A DNA stretch of 13,270 nt, taken from NCBI GenBank assembly GCA_023301645.1, contig JALZUH010000220.1, positions 1 to 13,270 on the forward strand, in the 5' to 3' direction. The stretch comes from Akkermansiaceae bacterium (GTDB lineage Bacteria > Verrucomicrobiota > Verrucomicrobiia > Verrucomicrobiales > Akkermansiaceae). Below, one piece after another: positions 1 through 7,161 of the stretch. Within the stretch, counting starts at the first letter, position 1, and every line of letters starts with the position of its first letter. Under the pieces are notes generated by a model. That model made no database searches and was not told the DNA's origin. It worked only from the letters and a program-made list of their open reading frames with translations. The translations under genes were made by a program, and so were the position numbers.

Positions 1-1
1 G

Positions 2-697
2 CTATGGAATGGGGCTGTGAGTCGATTACTCTCAAGCTGGTCAAATAAAGACCCAATTGAGGCAGCGCAGTTTGCTTTTACTCAAGAGCCTACAAAAGGT
101 ATCGAGAGTGCAATGTGGTCAATTGGTAGGGAGCTAGGTGAGAAAGATCCGCAGAAAGGGGTGGATTTAGCATTGTCCCAGCCTCAGAGCTCTATTGCAG
201 ATGCGATGATGAAGAATGTGCTTAATGAATGGGTGAATGAAGACCTGGAGGGGGCTATCGCTGCGATAAATCGTATCCCCTCTGACCGTGTCGATTTGAC
301 TGTTTATGGTGAGGTGGCCGAGAAATATGCAGAGACTGATCCACAGCAGGGCATTAACTGGATTAGCACTCTGACGGACGAGGCTCAGATCAACAGGTCT
401 ATTTATACCTTAGTCGATAAGTGGGTAGAAAAGAGCCCTGATGATGTAGCCAACTATGTAAACAGTATACCAAGCGGGAATCAGCGGGATTCGGCCGTGC
501 GGTCGATGGTTTATAATTTTGATGATGCTGAGCCTGAGTATGCACTGGAGTGGGCCAGCACAATGACTCATGTGAAGCGAAGAAATAGACTCGTCAGAGA
601 TACTTATAAGAACTGGAAAAAACGTGATCCTCAAGGAGCTCAAGTATGGCTGAACTCAACGAACTTGGTTAGCGAAGCGGCAAAGAAAAATATGTAG
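2..697 (+). CDS. Tandem helical-repeat protein of unknown function (5' end outside window)
   Basis: The frame is open from the window edge to the TAG at 695-697, so the N-terminus is missing. The GTG at 17 is the first possible start inside the window, but codons upstream of it are also open and I do not think it is the real start. The visible part is almost entirely a degenerate repeat of about 32 residues, some seven copies, each built around W/Y-x(2-4)-D-P-x(2)-A/G followed by a second amphipathic segment (for example WSNKDP, YAETDP, WVEKSP, WKKRDP). This pattern predicts an alpha-solenoid, usually a protein-binding scaffold. No catalytic motif, membrane segment or cysteine cluster is visible. 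Composition is acidic and hydrophilic. I do not recognise a named family and cannot tell whether a signal peptide exists, because the N-terminus is absent. rnc follows after 97 bases with no obvious functional link. Confidence 0.75.
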   Translation, partial: LWNGAVSRLLSSWSNKDPIEAAQFAFTQEPTKGIESAMWSIGRELGEKDPQKGVDLALSQPQSSIADAMMKNVLNEWVNEDLEGAIAAINRIPSDRVDLTVYGEVAEKYAETDPQQGINWISTLTDEAQINRSIYTLVDKWVEKSPDDVANYVNSIPSGNQRDSAVRSMVYNFDDAEPEYALEWASTMTHVKRRNRLVRDTYKNWKKRDPQGAQVWLNSTNLVSEAAKKNM

Positions 698-794
698 AGC
701 CTGTGCTGTAGACTGAGAAGTTACGTGGCTCGAATGTGAAGATATGTGTGTTTCGGCTGGAATATAACGGCTATAGAGCCTAAATAGAGTCCTC

Positions 795-1481
795 ATGCAG
801 GCACTCGAAGAGGTAATTGGCTATCGGTTTGAAAATAAGGATTTACTCACCGAGGCACTGACGCACCCGAGTATGGCCTATGAGCTCAAGAAGAAGCAGG
901 GCAATAACCAAAGACTGGAGTTCTTAGGTGACGCTGTGCTTCAGCTAGTGCTCACAGAAAAGCTCTACGGGATGTTCCCAGATTTCCCAGAAGGGCGTCT
1001 GACTCAGCTACGGGCTAGGCTAGTATCCAAAACAGCTCTAGAAAAGTTCGCTCGCAGTATGGGGCTTGGTGATTTTATGATTCTAAGTAAGGGGGAGGAA
1101 AGCTCAGGTGGGCGCGATAGAGCGTCAACACTGGCTGATGCCTTCGAGTCGGTCACTGGTGCGATATACCTTGATGGTGGTATTGTCCCAGCGCGTGACA
1201 TGATCCTTAATGTGTCAGCTGATTCGATCTTACAAATCGTGGAATCGCCAGAAGAGAGTAATCCGAAAGGAAAACTTCAGGAGATATTGCAAAAAATCGC
1301 ACCCCAAGCACCTGTCTACGATGTGATCAGCGAGAGTGGTCCTGATCACGATAAGAAATTTGTAATCAAGGTGATCTGGAAGGGTGAAAAACTCGCTGAG
1401 GGTCACGGTGATAGTAAGAAAAACGCTGCGGCAAATGGTGCGGCCAATGCCCTGAAAGCAAGGCTCTGGGAGGGTAACTAG
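795..1481 (+). CDS. rnc: Ribonuclease III
   Basis: Endoribonuclease cutting double-stranded RNA, acting in rRNA precursor and mRNA processing. The 228-residue length is typical. The N-terminal catalytic domain (about residues 1-150) carries the signature NQRLEFLGDAVL at 38-49, with the metal-binding acids E42 and D46, then E66 and the second acidic pair D115/E118 in LADAFESV. A linker near 150-157 leads to a double-stranded-RNA-binding domain (about 158-226), ending in the usual GDSKKNAAANGAANAL helix that contacts the phosphate backbone. The ATG at 795 puts the first helix at the usual distance. Only a weak AGAG lies upstream of it. The gene stands alone after a 97-base gap and converges on comF. 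The stop TAG is shared with the opposite-strand stop. Identity is secure. Confidence 0.97.
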   Translation: MQALEEVIGYRFENKDLLTEALTHPSMAYELKKKQGNNQRLEFLGDAVLQLVLTEKLYGMFPDFPEGRLTQLRARLVSKTALEKFARSMGLGDFMILSKGEESSGGRDRASTLADAFESVTGAIYLDGGIVPARDMILNVSADSILQIVESPEESNPKGKLQEILQKIAPQAPVYDVISESGPDHDKKFVIKVIWKGEKLAEGHGDSKKNAAANGAANALKARLWEGN

Positions 1482-2242
1482 CTTCTCACTAGGGTCAAAA
1501 TAGCCACGCTAGATGCTCCTGCTTGGCGTAGGGTTTTTGCGCATTCGTTAGCTGTGGCACCTGTGGTGAATACGTCGTCTAGTAGGATGAGGGGACGCTG
1601 CTTAATGTGCTGGAGATACTTGGTGTTTACTTCGAATGCCCCTTTGAGGTTTTGGAGTCGCTTTGCTCTACTGAAGTCGGTTTGTGTCTCTGTGTAGCGG
1701 ATTCTTCTGAGTGCGTTGAGCATGGTCAGGTCATTTCTGAGTGCCGTGAGGCTGCGGGCGATTTCTTCGGCTTGGTTGAAGCTGCGCTTGCGGTATCTTC
1801 GCCAATGCAGAGGCACGGGGATGAGGATGCCATGTTCTAAATAGGGACTGAAGCGAGAGTCGGTGAGGGCGATCGAGGTGAGTCTGCCGAGTTCCTTGGA
1901 TAGATGGATTTGACGTTGGTATTTGAATTGGTGCACGAGACTTAGCGTCTCTTCAGAGCCTTGGTAGGCCGCACGTGCAAAGTCAAATGCGAGCTTGCGC
2001 TGACGGCAGTTAGGACAGTCGAATTCACTGGAAATGGCACCTTCATAGCAGCGACCGCAGACCGAGCACATGGGCTGGCGGACTTCTAGGAAAGCATCGC
2101 GACACGAGGCGCAGATACTCCACCCTGAATTGAGGCGGCAGCCGCATTGCTCACAGCTTGAGGGGTAAATGAGCTTCAAGATGGAGTCGGAGAGAGATCG
2201 TAAATATGGGGCTCCAAATTTCACAAACAGATACTGGGCCAT
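1478..2242 (-). CDS. comF: ComF family protein (phosphoribosyltransferase-like, zinc-binding)
   Basis: Member of the ComF/GntX family, linked in some bacteria to DNA uptake during natural transformation; the molecular activity is not established for most members. The 254 residues show an N-terminal cysteine-rich region of two zinc-finger-like modules (Cys30, 33, 44, 47 and Cys59, 62, 76, 79, with extra Cys35 and Cys65). A type I phosphoribosyltransferase fold follows. The phosphoribosyl-pyrophosphate loop is clear as LILLDDVFTTGAT at residues 218-230, and IPVPLHWRRYRKRSFNQA at 141-158 is the typical ComF signature. The ATG at 2240-2242 has no Shine-Dalgarno sequence. The gene converges on rnc with a 4-base overlap and diverges from the small gene at 2375. 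No other competence gene lies nearby, so a transformation role is inferred from family only. Confidence 0.92.
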   Translation of the reverse strand: MAQYLFVKFGAPYLRSLSDSILKLIYPSSCEQCGCRLNSGWSICASCRDAFLEVRQPMCSVCGRCYEGAISSEFDCPNCRQRKLAFDFARAAYQGSEETLSLVHQFKYQRQIHLSKELGRLTSIALTDSRFSPYLEHGILIPVPLHWRRYRKRSFNQAEEIARSLTALRNDLTMLNALRRIRYTETQTDFSRAKRLQNLKGAFEVNTKYLQHIKQRPLILLDDVFTTGATANECAKTLRQAGASSVAILTLVRS

Positions 2243-2281
2243 AAAATAGAAGGCGTCAACGATCTGTTTGGCAGGGGGTTT

Positions 2282-2306
2282 GCAAGACCTCTCACGAGGT
2301 TCTTGC
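2282..2306. other. Inverted repeat, hairpin-forming
   Basis: GCAAGACCTC at 2282-2291 pairs with GAGG-T-TCTTGC at 2296-2306: ten base pairs, one unpaired T, and a TCAC loop. No T-run follows on either strand, so it is not a clear terminator. It lies between the divergent starts of comF (2242) and the 81-residue gene (2375), just upstream of a TATAAT. It may be an operator or an RNA leader element. Confidence 0.5.
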
Positions 2307-2316
2307 CTGCTCTACC

Positions 2317-2322
2317 TATAAT
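2317..2322 (+). promoter_or_regulatory. Possible -10 box (TATAAT) for the 81-residue gene
   Basis: A perfect TATAAT lies 52 bases upstream of the ATG at 2375. No convincing -35 hexamer sits 16-18 bases upstream, where the hairpin's right arm lies. An activator-dependent promoter would fit, but chance occurrence in this A+T-rich gap cannot be excluded. Confidence 0.3.
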
Positions 2323-2374
2323 TTTGCCTATTTAACTTTTGCCCACCGTAGTAATTACGCTATAGCATGCTGCC

Positions 2375-2620
2375 ATGCAGAAGCACGAGTGGAGAGAAGA
2401 GGATGAAATCGGCAAGACCTATTTCCGTGGTATGTATCACGCTGGTCAGTGGACGCTAGCCTCGCAGAGGAAGGATGAGGAGGAGTGGACTCATTACGAT
2501 CCTATCCCCGTAGAGTTATTGGAAAAGCTACGTGAAATCATGTGGAACAAATACCAACGCGGTAGGTGTCCACACAAGCTAGTGACCAAAATTGATCGCA
2601 TGCTTGGGAAAGATATTTAA
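2375..2620 (+). CDS. Small conserved-looking protein, unknown function (81 aa)
   Basis: I do not recognise this family. The protein is 81 residues, soluble, and very rich in charged and aromatic residues, with four tryptophans (W6, W26, W38, W57). The first half reads as short strands with aromatic positions: YFRGMYHAGQWTLASQR at 16-32, then EEEWTHYDPIP at 35-45. The second half (about 46-78) should be helical, with a single cysteine in RGRCPHK at 62-68. This resembles a small all-in-one fold of a strand hairpin plus helices, possibly a nucleic-acid or protein adaptor. No signal peptide, membrane segment or CxxC pair is present. No Shine-Dalgarno sequence precedes the ATG. It is a single-gene unit, divergent from comF and convergent with the pta-like gene 44 bases further on. 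Biased composition and clean codon structure argue for a real gene. Confidence 0.7.
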   Translation: MQKHEWREEDEIGKTYFRGMYHAGQWTLASQRKDEEEWTHYDPIPVELLEKLREIMWNKYQRGRCPHKLVTKIDRMLGKDI

Positions 2621-2664
2621 TAGAAAGCTTTGAGCTGCTTCGGGTAGCGACTGTTTCAAGTAGC

Positions 2665-3732
2665 CTAGTGCGGCTGATTGAAGAGCTGATTGAACTTAAT
2701 GGCTTCATTACCGACGATGGCAGCAGTGCCTAGTAGTGTTTCCTCTGTCACGGTTCTGGGCACCTGTGCCGCTGGGCGCGCTAGGCCCATGATGAGCTGT
2801 CCGTAGTTCTGAGCACCTCCGACGTGCTGTAGCAGCTTGAGGGAAATGTTACCTGCATCTAAATTAGGGAAAACAAGCACGTCTGCAGCATTTTTAGGCG
2901 CAGTATTTGGCTGCTTAAGCTCTGCGGCAGAAGGGTCGATGGCTACGTCGGCTTGGACCTCTCCGTCGATGGTTAGCTCTAGTCCAGCGTCACGAGCTTT
3001 CATGCGAGCGAGCTCTTTGGCGGCGGCCATTTTTTTGGCTGAGTGCGTTGGGGCGCTACCGTTTGTGGAGTGGCTTAGCATGGCTACGCGGGGTTTGCGG
3101 TCGAGGAAGTAGTAGGCGAGCTTGCCCGTTTCTACTGCGATGGCTGCTAGCTCTTCGACCGTTGGCTCTGGAATGACGCCGCAGTCAGCTAAGAAGAGTA
3201 TGCCCTCGTGGCCGAAGTTTGGCAGATGAGGAGCCACTAGAATCATAGCGCCAAAGATCTTCGGCACGTGGGGGAGTGGCTTCATCATCGTCATGGTGGC
3301 GCGGAAAACCGAGCTTGGTAGTGATGCGTTGCCGGCGATCATGCCATCGGCGTGACCATACTGCACCATCATGGCTGCGTAATTATGAGGGCGACTCATC
3401 AGCTCTTCAGGGTCATTGAGGACGCGATTCTGGAAGCGTGACACCTTTTTGATGCGATCACAAAAGAGCTTTAGGTCAGAGGACTTGGCTGGTTCGATAA
3501 CACTGATAAAGACCATGGAGATACTTGCTTCCTGAGCCATGGCGTAGATCTTTTCTCGATTGCCAATGAGTATGGGGACACTGATTTGCATGGCAACCAT
3601 GCGTGCAGCTACGTTAATGACGCGTATGTCTTCGCCGTCTGCAAAGACGATTCTTTTAGGGCTTTTTCTGAGCGCGGCGTAGAGCTTGCTTGTGAAAGTG
3701 GTTGCTTCTTGCTGTGGATGATTCTCAAGCAT
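2665..3732 (-). CDS. pta: Phosphate acetyltransferase family protein (PTA/PTB)
   Basis: Single-domain phosphotransacetylase-type enzyme. Such enzymes interconvert acetyl-CoA plus phosphate and acetyl phosphate plus CoA, usually next to acetate kinase in metabolism. I start it at the ATG at 3730-3732 (355 residues). The frame extends 30 codons further to a TTG at 3822, but that extension is unlike the family and lacks a ribosome-binding site. Motifs in order: RIVFADGEDIRVINAA-like opening (27-43), GHADGMIAGNASLPSSVFRA (126-145), VAMLSHSTNGSA (216-227), DGEVQADVAI (257-266), VLVFPNLDAGNISLKLLQ (285-302) and GQLIMGLARPAAQVPR (311-326). The last motif normally ends Ser-Arg in Pta and Ptb; here it is Pro325-Arg326, so acyl specificity or activity is less certain. 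No acetate kinase gene is in the window. It converges with the 81-residue gene. Confidence 0.85.
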   Translation of the reverse strand: MLENHPQQEATTFTSKLYAALRKSPKRIVFADGEDIRVINVAARMVAMQISVPILIGNREKIYAMAQEASISMVFISVIEPAKSSDLKLFCDRIKKVSRFQNRVLNDPEELMSRPHNYAAMMVQYGHADGMIAGNASLPSSVFRATMTMMKPLPHVPKIFGAMILVAPHLPNFGHEGILFLADCGVIPEPTVEELAAIAVETGKLAYYFLDRKPRVAMLSHSTNGSAPTHSAKKMAAAKELARMKARDAGLELTIDGEVQADVAIDPSAAELKQPNTAPKNAADVLVFPNLDAGNISLKLLQHVGGAQNYGQLIMGLARPAAQVPRTVTEETLLGTAAIVGNEAIKFNQLFNQPH

Positions 3733-3921
3733 TGGAGTGGGCTGAGTGAATTGTTTGTGCGTCGTGGTAACGATGCTTATAAAAGCGTTTTGTAGTAATG
3801 ATGAATTTTTAGCCCTTTGCAAGGTGGAAGTCAGTATGAATGGCTATTGACTAGGGTGACTGAGGCTAGCCTTTTAGTGGGTTTCTATACGGAGTTCTTT
3901 ATAACTTAAGGCTGCAGATGC

Positions 3922-3937
3922 ATGACAAGGTTGTCAT
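3922..3937. promoter_or_regulatory. 16-bp inverted repeat overlapping the -35 box (possible operator)
   Basis: ATGACAA-GG-TTGTCAT has seven-base arms and a two-base centre, and it covers the proposed -35 element. Its position suits a repressor site. No regulator gene is adjacent, so the binding protein is unknown. Confidence 0.4.
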
Positions 3938-3949
3938 CGCTGGTATAAA
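3922..3949 (+). promoter_or_regulatory. Candidate sigma-70-type promoter
   Basis: ATGACA at 3922-3927 (five of six to the -35 consensus) and TATAAA at 3944-3949 (five of six to the -10) are separated by 16 bases. Transcription would begin near 3956, about a dozen bases before the ATG at 3968. It lies in the gap between the divergent pta-like gene and the 17-codon ORF. Judged by eye only. Confidence 0.4.
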
Positions 3950-3967
3950 ATATTAATATTAGGTTCA

Positions 3968-4021
3968 ATGAAAACAATAGGGCTCATTCTCATAGGTGTC
4001 TTCGCCGCCGCGTGTGTTTAA
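3968..4021 (+). pseudogene. 17-codon lipoprotein-signal-like ORF, probably a remnant
   Basis: The reading frame encodes MKTIGLILIGVFAAACV and then TAA. This is a near-perfect lipoprotein signal: a lysine, a hydrophobic core and an A-A-A-C lipobox-like end. The mature part is missing, since only one residue follows the cysteine. TTAGG at 3959-3963 may serve as a ribosome-binding site, and a promoter-like pair lies just upstream. About 15 bases after the stop, a run of seven G (4027-4033) leads into a different frame ending at the TAA near 4112, which would read TCAELADVTVDGSAPSASG. That looks like the tail of a small secreted protein, but stops in the intervening frames mean one indel does not restore it. 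Decayed entericidin-like lipoprotein, very small peptide gene, or coincidence are all possible. Confidence 0.35.
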
Positions 4022-4126
4022 GTAGAGGGGGGGACTTGAGGTCGGAGTCGTTACTTGTGCTGAGCTTGCTGATGTTACTGTCGATGGCTCTGCTCCATCA
4101 GCTTCTGGGTAACTGCTTATTTACTC

Positions 4127-6682
4127 CTACTGGTCAGAGTCTTCTGCTGGAGGCTGTGGTGGGAGGACTTGCTGCCACTGAGGCTGGCTAAGTGATCCTT
4201 TAGCTTGGAATGTTAGCACTGAATTGATGGTTGATTCTGAGTCTTGACCTTCGTGTGAACCTGATTGTCTGGTTGGCTGTGTTTTTGCGGTGATGTCGAT
4301 GCTGCGGTTGGCAAGGTTGAGACTCCCGGCTGCGCTGAAGCTTAAATCGGCTGTTGAGCTGGATAGCTTTGGTGTGTGCAGGATTCCGTTTTTGATGGTG
4401 TAGCTCGATGTGCTAATACCCGTGTGATGAGCGGTGAGCTGATCTTGTCCGAGGGACTCTGCTAGTAGCGGGGTGATTGAGCTGAGGACGGGTAGGGTGA
4501 GGATATTGGCATTGTTGAGCTGGACCTTGCCCGAGGCATTGAGCGTGTCGATTTGTGACCATTGGCCATGGAATTCGGTCGTGCCGTTGAGTGTTCCATT
4601 ACTTGATCTTGGGAGGCTATAGCGGCGCCCGATTTGCTGGAGTGAGAGGTCGCTCCAGCTGAAATTTCCACGGTAGTGGCTGTCACTCGTGTAAGGGATA
4701 CTGGTGGTGAGTCTGCCTTGGAAGAATCCCTGGTAGAGCTGGAAGCTGAGTTCGTTTAATGTGATGCTCTTTGCGTCAATGAGCACCTTTGTCTGGAGGT
4801 TTTCAAGTGGTAGCTCTCTTCCTAAGCATAGATAGTCGGTGGTGTCTTGGCTAGTTAGGTTGATGGCGAGACGGGTGGCTTCAGAGGGGGTGTTTTCTTC
4901 TGACGCTGGTGTGATAATCGTGCCACTTGCAGTGAGGCTTGGCGGGCGGCGAAATCGGTAGCTCTCTATGTGGTCAGCCGCTGTTGGGGCGAATAATCGG
5001 ACAATTGGGGCTGGCCATGCGCGTCCGTGCATATTGTCAATAGAGGCTCTGGAGGCACCTTCGGTGGTGTCGAGGGTAATGGATTGCACCTGAATCTGGC
5101 CAGATGAGGGGCCGTCATAGGTATGGTAAAGCTGGTAGTCTAAGTAGTCGAAGTCAGCTTGGATGTTGCTGAGTGTGGATGTTTGTGAACTACTATTGTT
5201 GCTGGTTTGGTAGTTGGCACTGAGTGCTTTGAGGGGGCTGTTATTGTAGCTTATGTTTTGCAGGTTGATGTAGCCTTCGGCTTTCCATTGATTGGGGGTG
5301 TCGCGGCTGATTTGCCCTTCGGAGAGGATGTAGATGCTCGATGCTTGTGAGTAGCTGGTGTCACTGAGTATCTTAGCTAGGGTGTGATGGTGGAGTAATG
5401 GTGTGTAGCTTGAGGCGGGGAGAGTGGACTCTAGCTCGTAGCGAATGAGCTCATCGTCGAGGAGTAGGCGGCCTGTGATTTGCCCTTGCCCGTCTTCATG
5501 TCCTCTGGGTGAGAGGGCTTTGAGGTTGGTGAGGAAGAGTTTGGTGTCTTGGTCGGTGAACTCAGTAGTGAACTCAGTAGTGAGTGCTCTGAGTGGTGAC
5601 CCTAGAATGGTGAGCTCGTCGGTGGTCAGTTTGCCAGTTAGTTGGAGGTGAACTTGGTTGTTTTCATTGATTTCAATTCGGCCATTTCCTTCGATCTTTG
5701 GTGGGGTGGTGAAGTCGATGGTTTCCGCTGTATTGATATTGAGAAAGCGCTTGGCAAGGGGCTGAATGGCTACCTGAGATGATAGGCGGAAATTGCCCTG
5801 TCGGAGGGTGGGGTGGTAGCTGCCACGCGCAGTGAGTGAGCCGGTGGATTCGGTGATGGAGAGGTTCTCTAGGGTGACTAGTTGGTTTTTGTAGCTGCCT
5901 TTAATAGTGAGCTTTTCGAGTTTTTGCGGCTTTGGAGCACTAGTCTCAGCTGTGCTGTGTGTGTGTTCTAACTCAGTGGCGTCGAGTGAGAAGTTAATGA
6001 TGAGGGATTGCTTCTTGTGGATATTCCCTGATATATGGGCAGTTAGCAGGGGTGGGTTTTCTGCTGGCCATTGCCATTGCTTGAGCTGCTCAAGGAGGCT
6101 CGATATCTGATGGATGCGTGTCTGCTGACTTGCTGAGTTTAGCTGATTGGCTTTGCCAGCTTTGTAGGTGCTAAATACATGTGCGTCGATGTCGAGCTGG
6201 ATGCCTGCGAGCTTGCCTACGATGTTTGTGGCATCGAGGGAGTTTTTGTTGGTGATGTAGATTTGGCCACTAAGGTCGTGGATGGATAGCTGCTCCGACT
6301 GAGGGTCTTCGGGTGCTAGTGGGAGGGCGATGGTCGCCTGCTTAAGCGATACGTTATTGACTCGTAGGATACCTCGAAGGAACTTGGTTTTATCAAGGTC
6401 GAGTATGAGGTGGTCTAGGGTAGCTACTGTGTTTTCTCTACTGCCGTCGGAGTAGATGCGCACGCCCTGTGCGGTGAGGCCTTTGGTGAAATCTAATCGA
6501 AGTGCTTGGAAGTCAGCGGTGATACCTAGGGTCTCTAATTCTTGTGCGATACGACCTCGCCACTGGCTGCTGAGTCCATTTTGATTCAGGTGATAGAGGC
6601 CTACGATGACGCTGCCGAGTAAGATGCCTATGACGACCAGCAGGTTGAGTCTTAGCGTTTTGAATAGGCGCGGGGCTATCAT
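4127..6682 (-). CDS. AsmA-like envelope protein (AsmA/TamB/YhdP-type)
   Basis: Large protein (851 residues) with one N-terminal membrane anchor at about residues 11-32, preceded by basic residues. The rest is very long, beta-rich and rich in Ser, Thr, Gln and Asn. The pattern is that of AsmA-family proteins, which are anchored in the inner membrane and span the periplasm as a groove-like bridge for lipid transport to the outer membrane. The AsmA C-terminal signature is visible at about 700-745 (FHGQWSQIDTLNASGKVQL, then an amphipathic LTLPVLSSITPLL helix) and a beta repeat at about 770-835. The end is proline-rich (PPQPPAEDSDQ). Repeated 'L.A.G.Y' and 'LTA.G' segments are scattered throughout. 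It lies 83 bases downstream of the KH gene on the same strand and may share its transcript. Which AsmA subgroup it belongs to, and its cargo, cannot be told. A 12-base tandem duplication at 5556-5579 repeats TTEF in frame. Confidence 0.8.
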   Translation of the reverse strand: MIAPRLFKTLRLNLLVVIGILLGSVIVGLYHLNQNGLSSQWRGRIAQELETLGITADFQALRLDFTKGLTAQGVRIYSDGSRENTVATLDHLILDLDKTKFLRGILRVNNVSLKQATIALPLAPEDPQSEQLSIHDLSGQIYITNKNSLDATNIVGKLAGIQLDIDAHVFSTYKAGKANQLNSASQQTRIHQISSLLEQLKQWQWPAENPPLLTAHISGNIHKKQSLIINFSLDATELEHTHSTAETSAPKPQKLEKLTIKGSYKNQLVTLENLSITESTGSLTARGSYHPTLRQGNFRLSSQVAIQPLAKRFLNINTAETIDFTTPPKIEGNGRIEINENNQVHLQLTGKLTTDELTILGSPLRALTTEFTTEFTDQDTKLFLTNLKALSPRGHEDGQGQITGRLLLDDELIRYELESTLPASSYTPLLHHHTLAKILSDTSYSQASSIYILSEGQISRDTPNQWKAEGYINLQNISYNNSPLKALSANYQTSNNSSSQTSTLSNIQADFDYLDYQLYHTYDGPSSGQIQVQSITLDTTEGASRASIDNMHGRAWPAPIVRLFAPTAADHIESYRFRRPPSLTASGTIITPASEENTPSEATRLAINLTSQDTTDYLCLGRELPLENLQTKVLIDAKSITLNELSFQLYQGFFQGRLTTSIPYTSDSHYRGNFSWSDLSLQQIGRRYSLPRSSNGTLNGTTEFHGQWSQIDTLNASGKVQLNNANILTLPVLSSITPLLAESLGQDQLTAHHTGISTSSYTIKNGILHTPKLSSSTADLSFSAAGSLNLANRSIDITAKTQPTRQSGSHEGQDSESTINSVLTFQAKGSLSQPQWQQVLPPQPPAEDSDQ

Positions 6683-6765
6683 GTAGTGAGGTCGTGGGTA
6701 GAGTCAATAAGAGGGCTGGTGATTATTAGTCGACTACTAAAGAGTCGATTTTCAAATCTGACTGC

Positions 6766-7098
6766 TTACTCCGACATGGGGTCTGAGCCGTCGTCGATAA
6801 TTTGCTGGGCTTCTGTCTCAGCCATGCGCTGGCGCTCTTCTTCGTGAGAGTAGATCTGGAGGCTTGCTTGGATGCCGTCTCGGCTGGCTGCTGCTTTGAG
6901 CACATTGCGGATGGCACTGGCGGTAAAGCCATTACGACCGATGAGCATGGGAACATCTGATTGGGCGACGATGAGGCGGAAGCTGATGCGGTCTCCTTCT
7001 GTTTCGGCGACACGGAGCTGTGCTTGCTCTGGGTGCTCGATAAATTGGAGGGTGATAAACTGGAGGAAAGCTCTCATTTTTTCCGTTGTTTCTTGCAT
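6766..7098 (-). CDS. KH-domain RNA-binding protein (KhpA-like)
   Basis: Small cytoplasmic RNA-binding protein of the KhpA/YlqC type, members of which bind many transcripts and affect division and envelope growth in Gram-positive bacteria. The 110 residues begin with a helix, FLQFITLQFIEHPEQAQLRV (11-30), and a strand. The KH core DVPMLIGRNGFTASAIRNVL at 48-67 has the GxxG loop as G54-R55-N56-G57, followed by KAAA. KhpA proteins are usually near 75-80 residues, so the charged helix after about residue 84 (SHEEERQRMAETEAQQI, 84-100) is an extension. The ATG at 7096-7098 gives the longest form; an ATG eight codons in is possible. Neither has a Shine-Dalgarno sequence. Divergent from purC, and followed by the AsmA-like gene. 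Confidence 0.88.
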   Translation of the reverse strand: MQETTEKMRAFLQFITLQFIEHPEQAQLRVAETEGDRISFRLIVAQSDVPMLIGRNGFTASAIRNVLKAAASRDGIQASLQIYSHEEERQRMAETEAQQIIDDGSDPMSE

Positions 7099-7161
7099 AT
7101 GTGCAGAGTGGAAGCGGCAGGCGGGTATGTCGAGCCAAAGTCTTCTTGAAAGTGGCCATAG

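Noticed and set aside
2674..2694. Nine-base direct repeat at the end of the pta-like gene
   Set aside because: It simply encodes FNQ twice in FNQLFNQPH; no sign of an attachment site or mobile element.
3733..3822. N-terminal extension of the pta-like gene to a TTG
   Set aside because: The extra 30 residues have no family resemblance and no ribosome-binding site, and the ATG at 3732 gives the expected N-terminus.
5556..5579. Two tandem copies of a 12-base unit in the AsmA-like gene
   Set aside because: Only two copies, in frame, repeating TTEF; a minor slippage duplication rather than a functional repeat.
6727..6748. Hairpin and TTTT between the AsmA-like and KH genes as a plus-strand terminator
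   Set aside because: Both flanking genes run on the minus strand, and on that strand no T-run follows the stem; a six-base-pair stem alone is weak evidence.
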